The position numbers and the translations under genes are program-made. This document shows, one piece after another, positions 48,376-60,388 of a DNA stretch of 64,000 nucleotides. Source of the stretch: Enterococcus sp. ZJ1622 (GTDB lineage Bacteria > Bacillota > Bacilli > Lactobacillales > Enterococcaceae); NCBI RefSeq assembly GCF_011038845.1, contig NZ_JAAKDW010000008.1, positions 62,001 to 126,000 on the forward strand, in the 5' to 3' direction. The notes under the pieces are model-generated. The model did no database searches. It saw only the letters and a list, made by a program, of their open reading frames with translations, and was not told the DNA's origin. Each line of letters begins with the position of its first letter. Within the stretch, counting starts at the first letter, position 1.

Positions 48376-49303
48376 AGGTCTGAAACAATACTTTAATGTA
48401 GGGAAAAAGAATGAAGTCCATGCAGTGAATGATATCAGCTTCCATATCTATGAAGGCGAAACATTTGGCTTAGTAGGAGAATCCGGAAGCGGAAAATCGA
48501 CAACGGGACGTACAATCATCCGATTGAATGAGCCAACAGCTGGCGAAATTTTATTCGACGGAAAAGACGTAACACAAATCAAAGGAAAACAAGAAATGAC
48601 GAAATTCCGTCATGATGTCCAAATGATTTTTCAAGATCCATATGCTTCTTTGAATCCGCGTATGAAAGTTCGTGATATCATCGCAGAAGGAATCGATGTG
48701 AATGGGTTGGCAAAGACGCCGGAAGAACGTGCCAGAAAGGTAGACGAACTGTTGAAAACAGTAGGATTGAACCCCAGTCACGGGACGCGCTATCCGCATG
48801 AATTTTCCGGAGGACAGCGGCAGAGGATCGGGATTGCCCGAGCATTGGCAGTCAAACCTCGTTTCATCATCTGTGATGAGCCAATCTCAGCATTAGATGT
48901 TTCGATCCAGGCACAAGTCGTCAATCTGCTGCAGGATCTTCAGAAACAGCATCAGCTGACGTATCTGTTCATTGCGCATGACTTGTCGATGGTCAAACAC
49001 ATCAGTGACCGGATCGGCGTGATGCACAACGGACTTTTATTAGAGATGGGCACAAGTGACGAGATTTATAATCACGGGGTTCATCCTTATACCGAAAGTT
49101 TATTGTCTGCGATCCCTTTGCCTGATCCAGATCATGAAAGACAACGCCGACGTATCAAGTATCAGCCGGAGCCGGAAGATGGACAGGTACGGACGCTTCG
49201 AGAGATCGCACCAGAACATTTTGTTTATGCAACTGAACAAGAAGTTCCTTATTACGCGAAAAAATTGAAAAAACAAAAGGAAGCCATGCTCGTTGCAAAC
49301 TAA
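48350..49303 (+). CDS. oppF: Oligopeptide ABC ATPase OppF
   Basis: ATPase of 317 residues: Walker [14 protein letters not shown], signature [15 protein letters not shown], Walker [12 protein letters not shown], switch AHD, and a C-terminal oligopeptide domain. Start ATG at 48350 inside oppD behind AAGGGGG. The TnpB-derived gene starts 24 bases after its stop, so both probably share the transcript. Confidence 0.92.
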   Translation: MSKKLLEVKGLKQYFNVGKKNEVHAVNDISFHIYEGETFGLVGESGSGKSTTGRTIIRLNEPTAGEILFDGKDVTQIKGKQEMTKFRHDVQMIFQDPYASLNPRMKVRDIIAEGIDVNGLAKTPEERARKVDELLKTVGLNPSHGTRYPHEFSGGQRQRIGIARALAVKPRFIICDEPISALDVSIQAQVVNLLQDLQKQHQLTYLFIAHDLSMVKHISDRIGVMHNGLLLEMGTSDEIYNHGVHPYTESLLSAIPLPDPDHERQRRRIKYQPEPEDGQVRTLREIAPEHFVYATEQEVPYYAKKLKKQKEAMLVAN

Positions 49304-49326
49304 GAAGTAAGTGGAGGTGAGTGATT

Positions 49327-50328
49327 ATGCTAAAAGCCTTTAGATTCCGGATATACCCGTCAGAATGTCAGAAACAATGGCTGATCCGTAATTTCGGTTG
49401 TGTCCGTTTCACGTATAATCACTTATTGCACGCACGGCAAGTCTCTTATAAAAAAACAGGTGTCATCGACTATACGCTGACACCTGCTTCGTTAAAAAAA
49501 GAATATCTTTTTTTGAAAGAAGCAGACAGCTTGGCTTTAGCCAATGCACAATTGAATCTGGATCGTGCCTTTCGGAATTATTTCAAAGGGCGTGCAGGAT
49601 TTCCCAAGCTGAAAAGCAAAAAGAACATGTGGCAATCCTATACGACAAATAATCAATCCCATACGATTTACCTGAAAGGCGATCGGTTAAAATTGCCGAA
49701 GCAAAAAGAATTGTTCAAAGTGGAGCTTCATCGGCCTGTGGAAGGGAAGATCCGTTCAGCGACCATTTCTGCCCGATACAATGAACAGTTTTATGTTTCT
49801 CTGCTCTGTGAGGTTCTGCCGGTGGATCGAACCGGTTCAAATAAAAGAATCGAAATCGCGTACGATCCTGAAAAGCTGGTCAAGACTTCTTTTCCTGTCC
49901 AGCTCCCAGTTCCTCCATTTAACCAAACCGCGAAAAGGCTTGAAATCGCAAAAAGAAAACTAGTTATCAAAGGAAAGTCGGCACAGCAGCGAAAAGAACC
50001 TGTGTATCGAGCCAAGAACTATCAAAAGCAAAAAAGAAAAGTGATGGATCTGTATCTAAAGCAAAAGTGTCAGAAAGAAGATTACTTGGAAAAGATATCT
50101 GGGCTATTTATCAGAGAATATGACTATTTGCTTGTCGAAGAGACACCGGTCCACTTAGCGTCCGCTGAATTTTCACTCCATGATTGGCATAAGCTACTGA
50201 TGAAGCTCCAGTATAAAGCAAAGTGGTATAACAAGACGGTCTGTTTGATCGATCAGAAGGATTTCTCTTCTCATTTATTGGAAAGAAGCCAAAAAAGGGA
50301 ACAGATCGGCAGATTGAGTGGTTTTTGA
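49327..50328 (+). CDS. tldR: TnpB-like nuclease-dead RNA-guided repressor (TldR, oppF-associated)
   Basis: Protein of 333 residues from the ATG at 49327, behind GGAGG. The N terminus KAFRFRIYPSECQKQWLIRNFGCVRFTYNHLL and the following helices are plainly TnpB (IS200/IS605 OrfB). The nuclease is not: the RuvC-I aspartate of the usual IDLG is A178 in RIEIAYDPEK. The RuvC-II glutamate position survives (E271 in LLVEETP). The protein stops at QIGRLSGF, where the zinc finger and RuvC-III aspartate would follow. No TnpA gene is adjacent. Directly after oppF and with these losses it fits TldR, exapted TnpB proteins that use a guide RNA to block transcription. Expected role: guided repression of the opp locus or another transporter gene. 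A decayed TnpB is the alternative, but the frame is intact and operon-linked. Confidence 0.85.
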   Translation: MLKAFRFRIYPSECQKQWLIRNFGCVRFTYNHLLHARQVSYKKTGVIDYTLTPASLKKEYLFLKEADSLALANAQLNLDRAFRNYFKGRAGFPKLKSKKNMWQSYTTNNQSHTIYLKGDRLKLPKQKELFKVELHRPVEGKIRSATISARYNEQFYVSLLCEVLPVDRTGSNKRIEIAYDPEKLVKTSFPVQLPVPPFNQTAKRLEIAKRKLVIKGKSAQQRKEPVYRAKNYQKQKRKVMDLYLKQKCQKEDYLEKISGLFIREYDYLLVEETPVHLASAEFSLHDWHKLLMKLQYKAKWYNKTVCLIDQKDFSSHLLERSQKREQIGRLSGF

Positions 50329-50413
50329 AAACAAAAAAACTGGTAGGAGCGCCAGGGATCGCCTTGTTCATAAAAAATGAATCCGTTTTTGTTTCTAGGA
50401 ATTTTCTTTTTAT
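50230..50413 (+). ncRNA. Candidate guide RNA of the TldR protein
   Basis: TnpB-type guide RNAs arise from the 3' end of the gene plus the flanking right end, with the guide last. After the stop at 50328 come a GAGCGCC/GGGATCGCC structured stretch, a hairpin TTCAT-AAAAA-ATGAA (50368-50382) and TCCGTTTTTGTTTCTA. Taking the guide from 50398 gives GGAATTTTCTTTTTAT. Its first nine bases recur in the oppA leader beside TTTAT. The 5' limit is a guess, and the scaffold/guide border is inferred from that match. A terminator follows at 50442. Confidence 0.55.
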
Positions 50414-50441
50414 AAGAAAAGCTCACTAATTATGATAAACC

Positions 50442-50565
50442 AAAAAAGGAATGACACAGGAAATCAGTATTGATTTCTTGTGTCATTCCTTTTTTCGGTT
50501 CATCAAGTTAACAGACATGATCCGTGCTTTAAGGATCGGAAGCTGAACGCCTCTGTCACAACCTT
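50442..50565 (+). repeat. Leading hairpin and degenerate repeat unit
   Basis: AAAAGGAATGACACAGGAAATCA pairs with TGATTTCTTGTGTCATTCCTTTT (50442-50492), T6 then CGG. The following stretch ends AGCTGAACGCCTCTGTCACAACCTT, very like the right end of the mini unit at 12042 (GGCTGAACATCTCTGTCACAACCTC); the rest is degenerate. The hairpin terminates the guide RNA/opp transcript; the repeat end touches the stop codon of the converging NUDIX gene. Confidence 0.6.
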
Positions 50566-51385
50566 ATTCATGATGTCCAGGCTTCAACTGATAGATCTTC
50601 GAAGGCCGACCGATTCCCACTGGCCGCTCGCCGATTTCATCGAAATACTGCAGCATCGCTTTTTTGAAATTCGAATGATCGATCGTTTTATAATCGATCC
50701 CTAAAAATTTGGCAAATACTTTCCGTGCTTCAGTGATCGTGAAATCTTTGCCTAGGACCTGCAGGACTTGTGGTTCATGTTCCATCTTATTGACCACCCG
50801 ATTGAATGCTTTGAGTATGATCTCGCTATGGTCAAAAGCCAATGTGTCCTTTCCGGAAGATTCACCTGTCAGCAAATCAAGAGAAATTGCCACATCACCG
50901 CTCGACAGATTGATCTTGTTTCCATGACGTTCTAAAGTGAACCATTGGACTTCTTTTGCGTCATCTCCTGCGATCAGCGGTTCTTCGCCAATAAACGCCA
51001 AGTAGCTCACCGTCACCACCCAGCCGCGCGGATCACGGTTGGGGGTACTGAAAGTATGAAGCTGTTCAATGTTTTCCTGAGAAATGATCACGCCTGTCTC
51101 TTCTTGTGTTTCTCGCAAGACACTTTCTCCAGTAGATTCGTTTTTCTGAACAAACCCTCCAGGCAATGCCCATGAATTCCGATATGGATGTCCTTTTCGC
51201 TGGATCAGCAGCACTTTCAGCTGATCTTCTTCTTTGTTGTAGCACATCAGTACGATATCGACAGTCAAGGAGGGTTTGTCATATTCTGGACGTTCTTGTT
51301 TTTGGTACCAAGCAAGAAAATCTTCCTCACTTGCTTCGTGCTCGTAATATAATTTTTCTTCTTCTTTAGAAGCAAATTGTTTCAT
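50564..51385 (-). CDS. NrtR-like NUDIX-domain regulator of NAD metabolism
   Basis: Protein of 273 residues. The NUDIX domain spans about 35-180 with an intact box (GGFVQKNESTGESVLRETQEETG). The C-terminal winged helix ends ERPVGIGRPSKIYQLKPG, the GRPxxxYxLKP pattern of NrtR repressors, in which the Nudix domain senses ADP-ribose. The intact box leaves a hydrolase role possible. Likely targets are NAD or niacin genes; pncA (7472) and the ECF gene (60462) are in the same window. No ribosome site problem: ATG at 51385. Confidence 0.75.
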   Translation of the reverse strand: MKQFASKEEEKLYYEHEASEEDFLAWYQKQERPEYDKPSLTVDIVLMCYNKEEDQLKVLLIQRKGHPYRNSWALPGGFVQKNESTGESVLRETQEETGVIISQENIEQLHTFSTPNRDPRGWVVTVSYLAFIGEEPLIAGDDAKEVQWFTLERHGNKINLSSGDVAISLDLLTGESSGKDTLAFDHSEIILKAFNRVVNKMEHEPQVLQVLGKDFTITEARKVFAKFLGIDYKTIDHSNFKKAMLQYFDEIGERPVGIGRPSKIYQLKPGHHE

Positions 51386-51482
51386 TTATGCCACCTCCAC
51401 TGACTTTAAAAGTACTTTTTACCTTATTGTAGCAGACTCTGGAAAAAAACCAAGAATTTGCATGAAAAAGCGGTGCATTCAC

Positions 51483-51767
51483 TTAGATATGGAACAAGAA
51501 AGGCAGAATCAAATTAAATAAGAAGAAAAGCAGATAAAACGGCAGGATTTTCAATCTTTCTTCACGGATGGCATAAAAACCGCAGATGATGATATACGCA
51601 TCAATGGCAAACCGAAAAAGTCGAGCCGCCAGTAAAAAACTGCTTAAGCTGCCAGTCAAATTAAAATATCCGTACATTCTTACATAAAAATAGCTGAATA
51701 ATAAATGTAGTAAAGAAAGCAGCGCGATACTGATCGTAAAAAACAAATGTTTCTTTTGCATGAGCAT
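51483..51767 (-). CDS. Small membrane protein of unknown function
   Basis: About 94 residues with three hydrophobic stretches, starting from the ATG at 51767 (AAAGGA upstream; ATG at 51761 is also possible). The longer frame to 51923 runs across the metG promoter region and is unlikely. Not recognised; divergent from metG. Confidence 0.5.
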   Translation of the reverse strand: MLMQKKHLFFTISIALLSLLHLLFSYFYVRMYGYFNLTGSLSSFLLAARLFRFAIDAYIIICGFYAIREERLKILPFYLLFFLFNLILPFLFHI

Positions 51768-51930
51768 TCCAGTCCTTTTAATAAAATAGATAGTTCTCAT
51801 TATAACATGTTTCCGATGAAAAAAATCAAGGAGTAGGCAATCAGTTTCAATCGTGAGATTCGAAAAAAAGCCAACAGCCAATCCGTTTTGTGGTATACTA
51901 GCAAGGAAACGAATTCGCATCATGCGATAA

Positions 51931-53955
<2,025 letters not shown>

Positions 53956-53963
53956 AATCGAAA

Positions 53964-54127
53964 GAAAGGGATTGTGACAAAAGTCTTGTCACAGTCCCTT
54001 TTTTCGAATAAATGGTGTTCCAACTGCTGCTTCTCGGCAATAAGTTCACTGAACAAGAAAATATGAGGAGATATTTTCTGTTCAGTATCCTTATTCCTTA
54101 AAGCAGAACGCAGTTGTCACAACCTCT
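53964..54127 (+). repeat. Leading hairpin plus one complete repeat unit
   Basis: AAAGGGATTGTGACAA pairs with TTGTCACAGTCCCTTT (53967-54004), then CGAATAAA and one complete unit of the AACTGC/GCAGTT type (54011-54127). Its inner stem is TTCACTGAACA and AAAATA against TATTTTC and TGTTCAGT. This is the simplest full element in the window and also terminates metG. Confidence 0.85.
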
Positions 54128-54139
54128 TTTTGATTCCTG

Positions 54140-54412
54140 TCAATTGCCCCAGTGAGGATTATGGAAGCCAATCATATAATAAAGACACATATAACTATAT
54201 AAAATGTATCCTAGAAAAAGGAGTACGACCTTTATCCAACGAGGAAATCTATAGCTTCCTAAAAACAAAAGAAAAAGCGGCTGTGAATAGTTGAATAAAA
54301 TATTTGTGACCCTTTCACTTGTCTGCCAATTAAGAAAAAGGCTGATAGGGATCGTAAAGACAGAAAGAAGCAGCATAATGAGAAGTGGACGAGCGGTTTT
54401 TAAGTGATTCAT
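54140..54412 (-). CDS. Small membrane protein, possibly paired with the next secreted protein
   Basis: Protein of 90 residues with three predicted helices (about 9-27, 41-53, 58-82). Not recognised. It lies 29 bases after the secreted protein gene on the same strand; small size and membrane location would fit an immunity or partner protein, but this is speculation. Confidence 0.5.
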   Translation of the reverse strand: MNHLKTARPLLIMLLLSVFTIPISLFLNWQTSERVTNILFNYSQPLFLLFLGSYRFPRWIKVVLLFLGYILYSYMCLYYMIGFHNPHWGN

Positions 54413-54441
54413 CTGGTACTCCTTTTTATTTATTCAAAAGA

Positions 54442-55059
54442 TCACACTGTTGCTTGAGTCGTGCTGTTTATATTATTAATAGGAAAGTGTGCACTAACAG
54501 TCATACGCGCTCCACCAGCAGATCGTCCTCTATTGATCCATAGCTTTATATCTCCAGCTCCTTGGTCTAACCTAGAAGCCAATAAACTAGATCCAAAAAA
54601 TCCAACTACAGCACCTAAAACACCACCAATCATTGCTCCATATAAAATTCCGTTTAATCTAAACCCCATAGCATTCAATCCTAAAGAATTTCTAACATTC
54701 GCTAAGCCATTCCTTGAAGTTGCATAGACATTGTATCCACCATTTACAAGTCTTTCGGACCAACCAGAACCAGATCGAGTTGTATAAGTAACTTCAGCTC
54801 CATCATATTTCAACATAATATTTGTCATTATTTCTTCAGATGATACCGTTTTTGATTGCATAGCAATTCTAAAATTCGCACTATTTAGTTCTTTATCCAA
54901 TGCTAACATCTTTTCGTTAACTTCAACTTTAGTTATTTCTAACTCACTGACCGGTGTGGCTACTTCACTAGCATAGGTTAAAGGAGTAAAAAAATAATTC
55001 AGTGTTAAAAAGAATATAATTGTACAAATGTTGACTGCTTTTTTCAAATAACTCTCCAT
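54442..55059 (-). CDS. Secreted protein with glycine-zipper segment
   Basis: Protein of 205 residues: signal peptide to about residue 30 (cleavage near TYASEVA), a helical stretch, a Thr/Ser/Gly region, then a glycine-zipper membrane helix GAMIGGVLGAVVGFFGSSLL (about 143-162) and a beta-rich tail. Not recognised. The zipper helix suggests oligomerisation in or on a membrane. Codon use is AT-rich compared with metG and tatD. It sits beside a small membrane protein and an XRE-type regulator, as in some bacteriocin-like clusters, but lacks known bacteriocin motifs. Confidence 0.5.
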   Translation of the reverse strand: MESYLKKAVNICTIIFFLTLNYFFTPLTYASEVATPVSELEITKVEVNEKMLALDKELNSANFRIAMQSKTVSSEEIMTNIMLKYDGAEVTYTTRSGSGWSERLVNGGYNVYATSRNGLANVRNSLGLNAMGFRLNGILYGAMIGGVLGAVVGFFGSSLLASRLDQGAGDIKLWINRGRSAGGARMTVSAHFPINNINSTTQATV

Positions 55060-55299
55060 CCTTTCGTTTTCACAAAACTTAAAATCTTAACAATAAAAAT
55101 TCGTCAACCTCCTTTCTACTGTCATGTTCTACTAAAAGTAGAGATTTTAAAAGAACCAATTTGTTTACATAGCGTTTACATCTGCCGTAGCGTTACTTGC
55201 GCTACCTTGGATCTCCATCATTTATTTTAAAAATATTGTTATTAAATAGGTTTTTCAAATCATTATATGTATAATTTAAAATAAAAAGGAGAAGTGCCA

Positions 55300-55797
55300 A
55301 TGAGTTTAGGACAGCGACTTAAGTTCATCCGAGAAAGAGAAAATTATTCACAAAGAGAAATCGCAGAAAAATTAGGCATCTCTAGGCAATCCATATCAAA
55401 ATGGGAAAACGATCGTGGGTTCCCTGACTATGATAATTTATTAAAACTCAGTAGTTTGTTGAATGTCTCGATTGCTGAATTATTGGAGAATGAAACACTT
55501 CCTCGAACAAAAAAATTAATATCAGAAGTATGTGACAAGGAAAGAACGATGACAATAGAAGTTTCTAATGGAAAAAAAATCTTGATTGAAGATTGCCAGA
55601 TTCTTCTATTTTTATCCGTGCTAAGCTGCGTCGTATTTCCTACTGGATTTATTGTTGTACCTTACGTCTTACATGAAATCGAAAGGATAGATCGGTACTA
55701 TGGATTAACTGTGTTGATTTGTGTTGGTTCTTTACTGGTCAATTTATATTATGCTTATTTTCACGTTACTTTTTTCTTAGATCTTATTCTCTTATAA
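55300..55797 (+). CDS. XRE-family regulator with two membrane helices
   Basis: Protein of 165 residues. Residues 1-60 are a Cro/C1 helix-turn-helix (QREIAEKLGISRQSISKWEN), followed by a short linker and two hydrophobic helices at about 103-125 and 137-163. Membrane-bound XRE regulators of this kind often sense a peptide or envelope state. The start is the ATG at 55300 behind AAGGAG; GTG at 55294 is too close. It diverges from the secreted protein gene, its likely target. Ends at a terminator. Confidence 0.72.
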   Translation: MSLGQRLKFIRERENYSQREIAEKLGISRQSISKWENDRGFPDYDNLLKLSSLLNVSIAELLENETLPRTKKLISEVCDKERTMTIEVSNGKKILIEDCQILLFLSVLSCVVFPTGFIVVPYVLHEIERIDRYYGLTVLICVGSLLVNLYYAYFHVTFFLDLILL

Positions 55798-55805
55798 AGA
55801 ATAAT

Positions 55806-55843
55806 AAAAACAATCGCCGTAGAATTGGCGATTGTTCTCTTCT
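55806..55843. terminator. Terminator
   Basis: AAAACAATCGCC pairs with GGCGATTGTTCT, between converging genes. Confidence 0.75.
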
Positions 55844-55861
55844 TTGACACATAAAAGCTGG

Positions 55862-56449
55862 TCAATTGTTTTTATGATATACCTTTAGTTTCGTTTTCAA
55901 CCGACTTGGTAGAAGTGCTGTGAGTAGAGCAAACGGAATGGAAAAAACGTACCAGAAAATCGTTCGTCCAATACCATAACGCTGATACAGTTTCGTCAGC
56001 ATCACATGAAGCAAGACCAAACCTAACAGCAATGCCCCAGCAGAAAACCAGACATTATCCCAATGAACGAACTGACGAAGGATCATCACGCCTACCGGAT
56101 AAAAGTAAAAATAGATTCCAACTAACGTCATCCGCCAATTCTTGGTAAATGTTCCGATATTCAGCAAAAAGAATATAGCAGAAAGCAAAATCCCAATCGG
56201 CGGGAAAAGTCCTACTAGAAAGGAATAGAGCATCCCCCAGAAAATCATGACAGGACCTTTGATCACTGCGACAACTGCGATAAAAAGTGTGACTAAGATC
56301 AGCTGTTGAGAAAAAGTCGCAACAGTGAGTAAACCAAATAAAATCAGCGTCAGCCAGTGCCAGCGGGATTGCTGCTGCTCTTTGCGGGAGATATCGACTC
56401 GTTTCGTCAATAAATCGGCTAATTTTGGATAATTATGTTTGAAATCCAT
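55862..56449 (-). CDS. Multispanning membrane protein of unknown function
   Basis: Protein of 195 residues with a short basic N-terminal cytoplasmic part and about six helices (WLTLILFGLLTVATF onward). No motif recognised. AAGGAGGA lies before its ATG. Single gene between converging XRE and diverging permease genes. Confidence 0.55.
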   Translation of the reverse strand: MDFKHNYPKLADLLTKRVDISRKEQQQSRWHWLTLILFGLLTVATFSQQLILVTLFIAVVAVIKGPVMIFWGMLYSFLVGLFPPIGILLSAIFFLLNIGTFTKNWRMTLVGIYFYFYPVGVMILRQFVHWDNVWFSAGALLLGLVLLHVMLTKLYQRYGIGRTIFWYVFSIPFALLTALLPSRLKTKLKVYHKNN

Positions 56450-56624
56450 AGAGAAAATCCTCCTTATTGTAAAGGCTTAGTCCTATTCTACGCAATCAAA
56501 GACAAGAAAACATCCGTCTTAAGAGGGATATTTTCGCTAAAAATTTCTGAAAATAATGGTAAATCAAAAAAATCTCAGTTATACTGAATCTTATATCAAA
56601 AATCAATGGGAAAAGAGGAGAGAG

Positions 56625-57950
56625 ATGAACGGTAAATTAAAACGTGAAATTAATTTATTTGGTGCATTGGCTACAGTAATGGGAACGGTCATTGGTGCAG
56701 GGGTGTTTTTCAAGACAGCTTCTGTGACGGCAAGCACTCAATCGACGAGTTTGACACTGTTAGCTTGGCTACTGGGTGGTTTATTGACGATCTGTGCAGG
56801 ACTGACTGTCGCAGAATTGGCGACAGCGATACCTGAAACGGGTGGCGCAGTCAAGTATATCGAAGCGGCATACGGGAAGCTTCCTAGCTTTTTATTAGGC
56901 TGGTCACAAAGCCTGATTTATTTTCCGGCAAATATCGCAGCTCTTTCGATCATTTTTGCTACCCAGCTCACGAATTTACTGCAGATTTCTGCCGATTATC
57001 TGCTTTTGATCGCAGTGATCACCGCGATTTCGATCACCGGGTTGAACTTGTTGGGAACTAAGGTCGGGGCCTATGTGCAATCTGCCACACTGATCGTCAA
57101 GCTGATACCGATCGCGGTCATCGTAGTTTGGGGGTTATTGACGCCAGGTAGCGGTGCTGTTCAGCTTTTCCCGATTGAAGCAGGAAAAGATACGACATTT
57201 GTCGAAGGGTTGAGCAGTGCATTGCTAGCGACCTTATTTGCTTACGACGGATGGCTCGGTGTAGGTGCGATGGCTGGAGAGATGAAGCGGCCTGAAAAAG
57301 ATCTGCCTAAAGCGATTATCTTAGGATTGAGCTTCGTGACTTTGGTCTATTTACTGATCAACTTTGTTTTTCTGAAGACACTTCCTGTTGAACAGATCGC
57401 AGGAAATCTGAACGCAGCATCAGATGCTTCATCCGTGATTTTTGGAGAGTTAGGCGGGAAGATCGTTACGATCGGGATTTTGATTTCCGTTTACGGTGCC
57501 TTGAACGGGTATACTTTGACTGGGATACGTGTTCCTTATGCGATGGCACTGGAAAATGAACTGCCGTTTAGTAATTATCTGACAAAGCTATCCAAAAAAT
57601 TCACAGTTCCTTATGTGCCAGCCCTCTTTCAGCTAGTCATCGCCTGTATCATGATGAGTCTTGGTTCTTTCGATTTCCTGACTGATATGCTGATCTTTGT
57701 GATGTGGTTGTTCAGCTTATTGCTTTTTGTCGGTGTATTCGTTCTTAGAAAAAAAGCGCCGGAATTGCCTAGACCCTATAAAGTACCATTGTATCCAGTG
57801 ATACCTGTGATCGCGATCCTTGGAGCAGTCTTCATTTTGGGAATGACCCTGCTGACTCAGACAAATCTAGCTTTGATCGGGATTGGCGTCACCTTGTTAG
57901 GAATCCCTGTATATTATAAAAAAAAGCATGATAGTCGAAAAAACGGTTAG
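56625..57950 (+). CDS. APC-family amino acid exchanger (SteT/LAT-like)
   Basis: Permease of 441 residues with twelve helices. Helix 1 has TVMGTVIGAGVFFKTAS; the loop AMAGEMKRPEKDLPKAIILG is typical of the LAT subgroup that includes the Ser/Thr exchanger SteT. The start is the ATG at 56625 behind GAGGAGAG; an ATG at 56556 lies upstream of a TATACT -10 box (56579) and cannot be used. Substrate unknown. Confidence 0.82.
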   Translation: MNGKLKREINLFGALATVMGTVIGAGVFFKTASVTASTQSTSLTLLAWLLGGLLTICAGLTVAELATAIPETGGAVKYIEAAYGKLPSFLLGWSQSLIYFPANIAALSIIFATQLTNLLQISADYLLLIAVITAISITGLNLLGTKVGAYVQSATLIVKLIPIAVIVVWGLLTPGSGAVQLFPIEAGKDTTFVEGLSSALLATLFAYDGWLGVGAMAGEMKRPEKDLPKAIILGLSFVTLVYLLINFVFLKTLPVEQIAGNLNAASDASSVIFGELGGKIVTIGILISVYGALNGYTLTGIRVPYAMALENELPFSNYLTKLSKKFTVPYVPALFQLVIACIMMSLGSFDFLTDMLIFVMWLFSLLLFVGVFVLRKKAPELPRPYKVPLYPVIPVIAILGAVFILGMTLLTQTNLALIGIGVTLLGIPVYYKKKHDSRKNG

Positions 57951-57955
57951 AATAA

Positions 57956-57999
57956 CAAAAAAGTGCGGAGGACATTTCTTGTCTCTTCGTACTTTTTCT
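57956..57999 (+). terminator. Terminator
   Basis: AAAAAGTGCGGAGGACA pairs imperfectly with TGTCTCTTCGTACTTTTT. Confidence 0.7.
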
Positions 58000-58102
58000 G
58001 TTTCAGTAAGAAAAGCAGGGGACTTATTTTTCTTTTTGGTTTTTGCTACTTCTGAAAGCCGTCCATCTGTGCTAAAGTAAATGATGAAAAGGAGCGATAA
58101 AA

Positions 58103-58871
58103 ATGATATTTGATTCTCATACCCACTTAAATGCGGAACAATTTAATGAAGATATCCCAGAAACAGTGAAACGGGCGCAGGAGATGGGCGTGACTAAAAT
58201 GGCAGTTGTCGGATTTGATACACCAACCATCGAAAAATCGTTGCTGCTAAGTCGCGAGTATCCAAACATATACAGTATCATCGGCTGGCATCCCACAGAG
58301 GCTGGCAGCTATACGAAAGAGATCGAGCAGAAACTCCAAGAACAGCTGACCTTACCGAAAGTGGTCGCTTTAGGCGAAATCGGCTTGGATTATCACTGGA
58401 TGGAAGACCCGAAAGACGTACAGGACAAAGTATTTCGCAGACAGATCGCGATCGCAAAAGAAATGAACCTGCCAATCAGCATCCATACACGAGAAGCGCT
58501 TGAAGATACGTACAAAGTATTGAAAGAAGAAGACGTGCGGGACATCGGCGGGATCATGCACAGCTTCAGTGGAGATTTTGAATGGGCAGAACGCTTCCTG
58601 GACCTTGGGATGCATATCTCTTTCAGCGGGGTCGTGACCTTCAAAAAAGCACTGGATGTCCAAGATGCAGCAGCAAAAGTTCCAATTGAACGGATGTTAG
58701 TAGAAACGGATGCGCCTTATCTTGCTCCAGTACCTTTCCGGGGCAAAAGGAATGAACCGGGCTACACACGGTATACCGTCGAAAAAATCGCAGAGTTACG
58801 CCAGGCACCAATGGAAGAAATTGCCGCTCAAACATGGAAAAACGCCCATCGGTTATTCGGACTAAATGAAG

Positions 58872-58879
<8 letters not shown>
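58103..58879 (+). CDS. tatD: TatD-family deoxyribonuclease
   Basis: Metal-dependent nuclease of 258 residues: [12 protein letters not shown] (HxH), [11 protein letters not shown] (Glu), [17 protein letters not shown] and [10 protein letters not shown]. In Firmicutes this gene precedes rnmV and ksgA, as here, overlapping rnmV by a few bases. Involved in DNA turnover or 3'-end processing. Confidence 0.93.
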
Positions 58880-60318
<1,439 letters not shown>

Positions 60319-60328
60319 GAATAAAAAG

Positions 60329-60378
60329 CAAAAAAGAATGGAGTGGAAGAGAGGATCTGTCCGCTTCATTCTTTTTTA
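60329..60378 (+). terminator. Terminator of the tatD-rnmV-ksgA operon
   Basis: AAAAAAGAATGGAGTGGA pairs with TGTCCGCTTCATTCTTTTTT. Confidence 0.82.
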
Positions 60379-60388
60379 TCGGACAAAG

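Noticed and set aside
49327-50328. Active IS200/IS605 or IS1341-type insertion sequence
   Set aside because: No TnpA gene, no recognisable left end, catalytic Asp and zinc-finger region lost, and the gene follows oppF like an operon member.
51768-51923. N-terminal extension of the small membrane protein before metG
   Set aside because: No ribosome site, non-membrane sequence and overlap with the metG promoter region.
56556-56624. Upstream ATG of the LAT-type permease
   Set aside because: It precedes the -10 box TATACT; the ATG at 56625 has a good ribosome site and the family N terminus.
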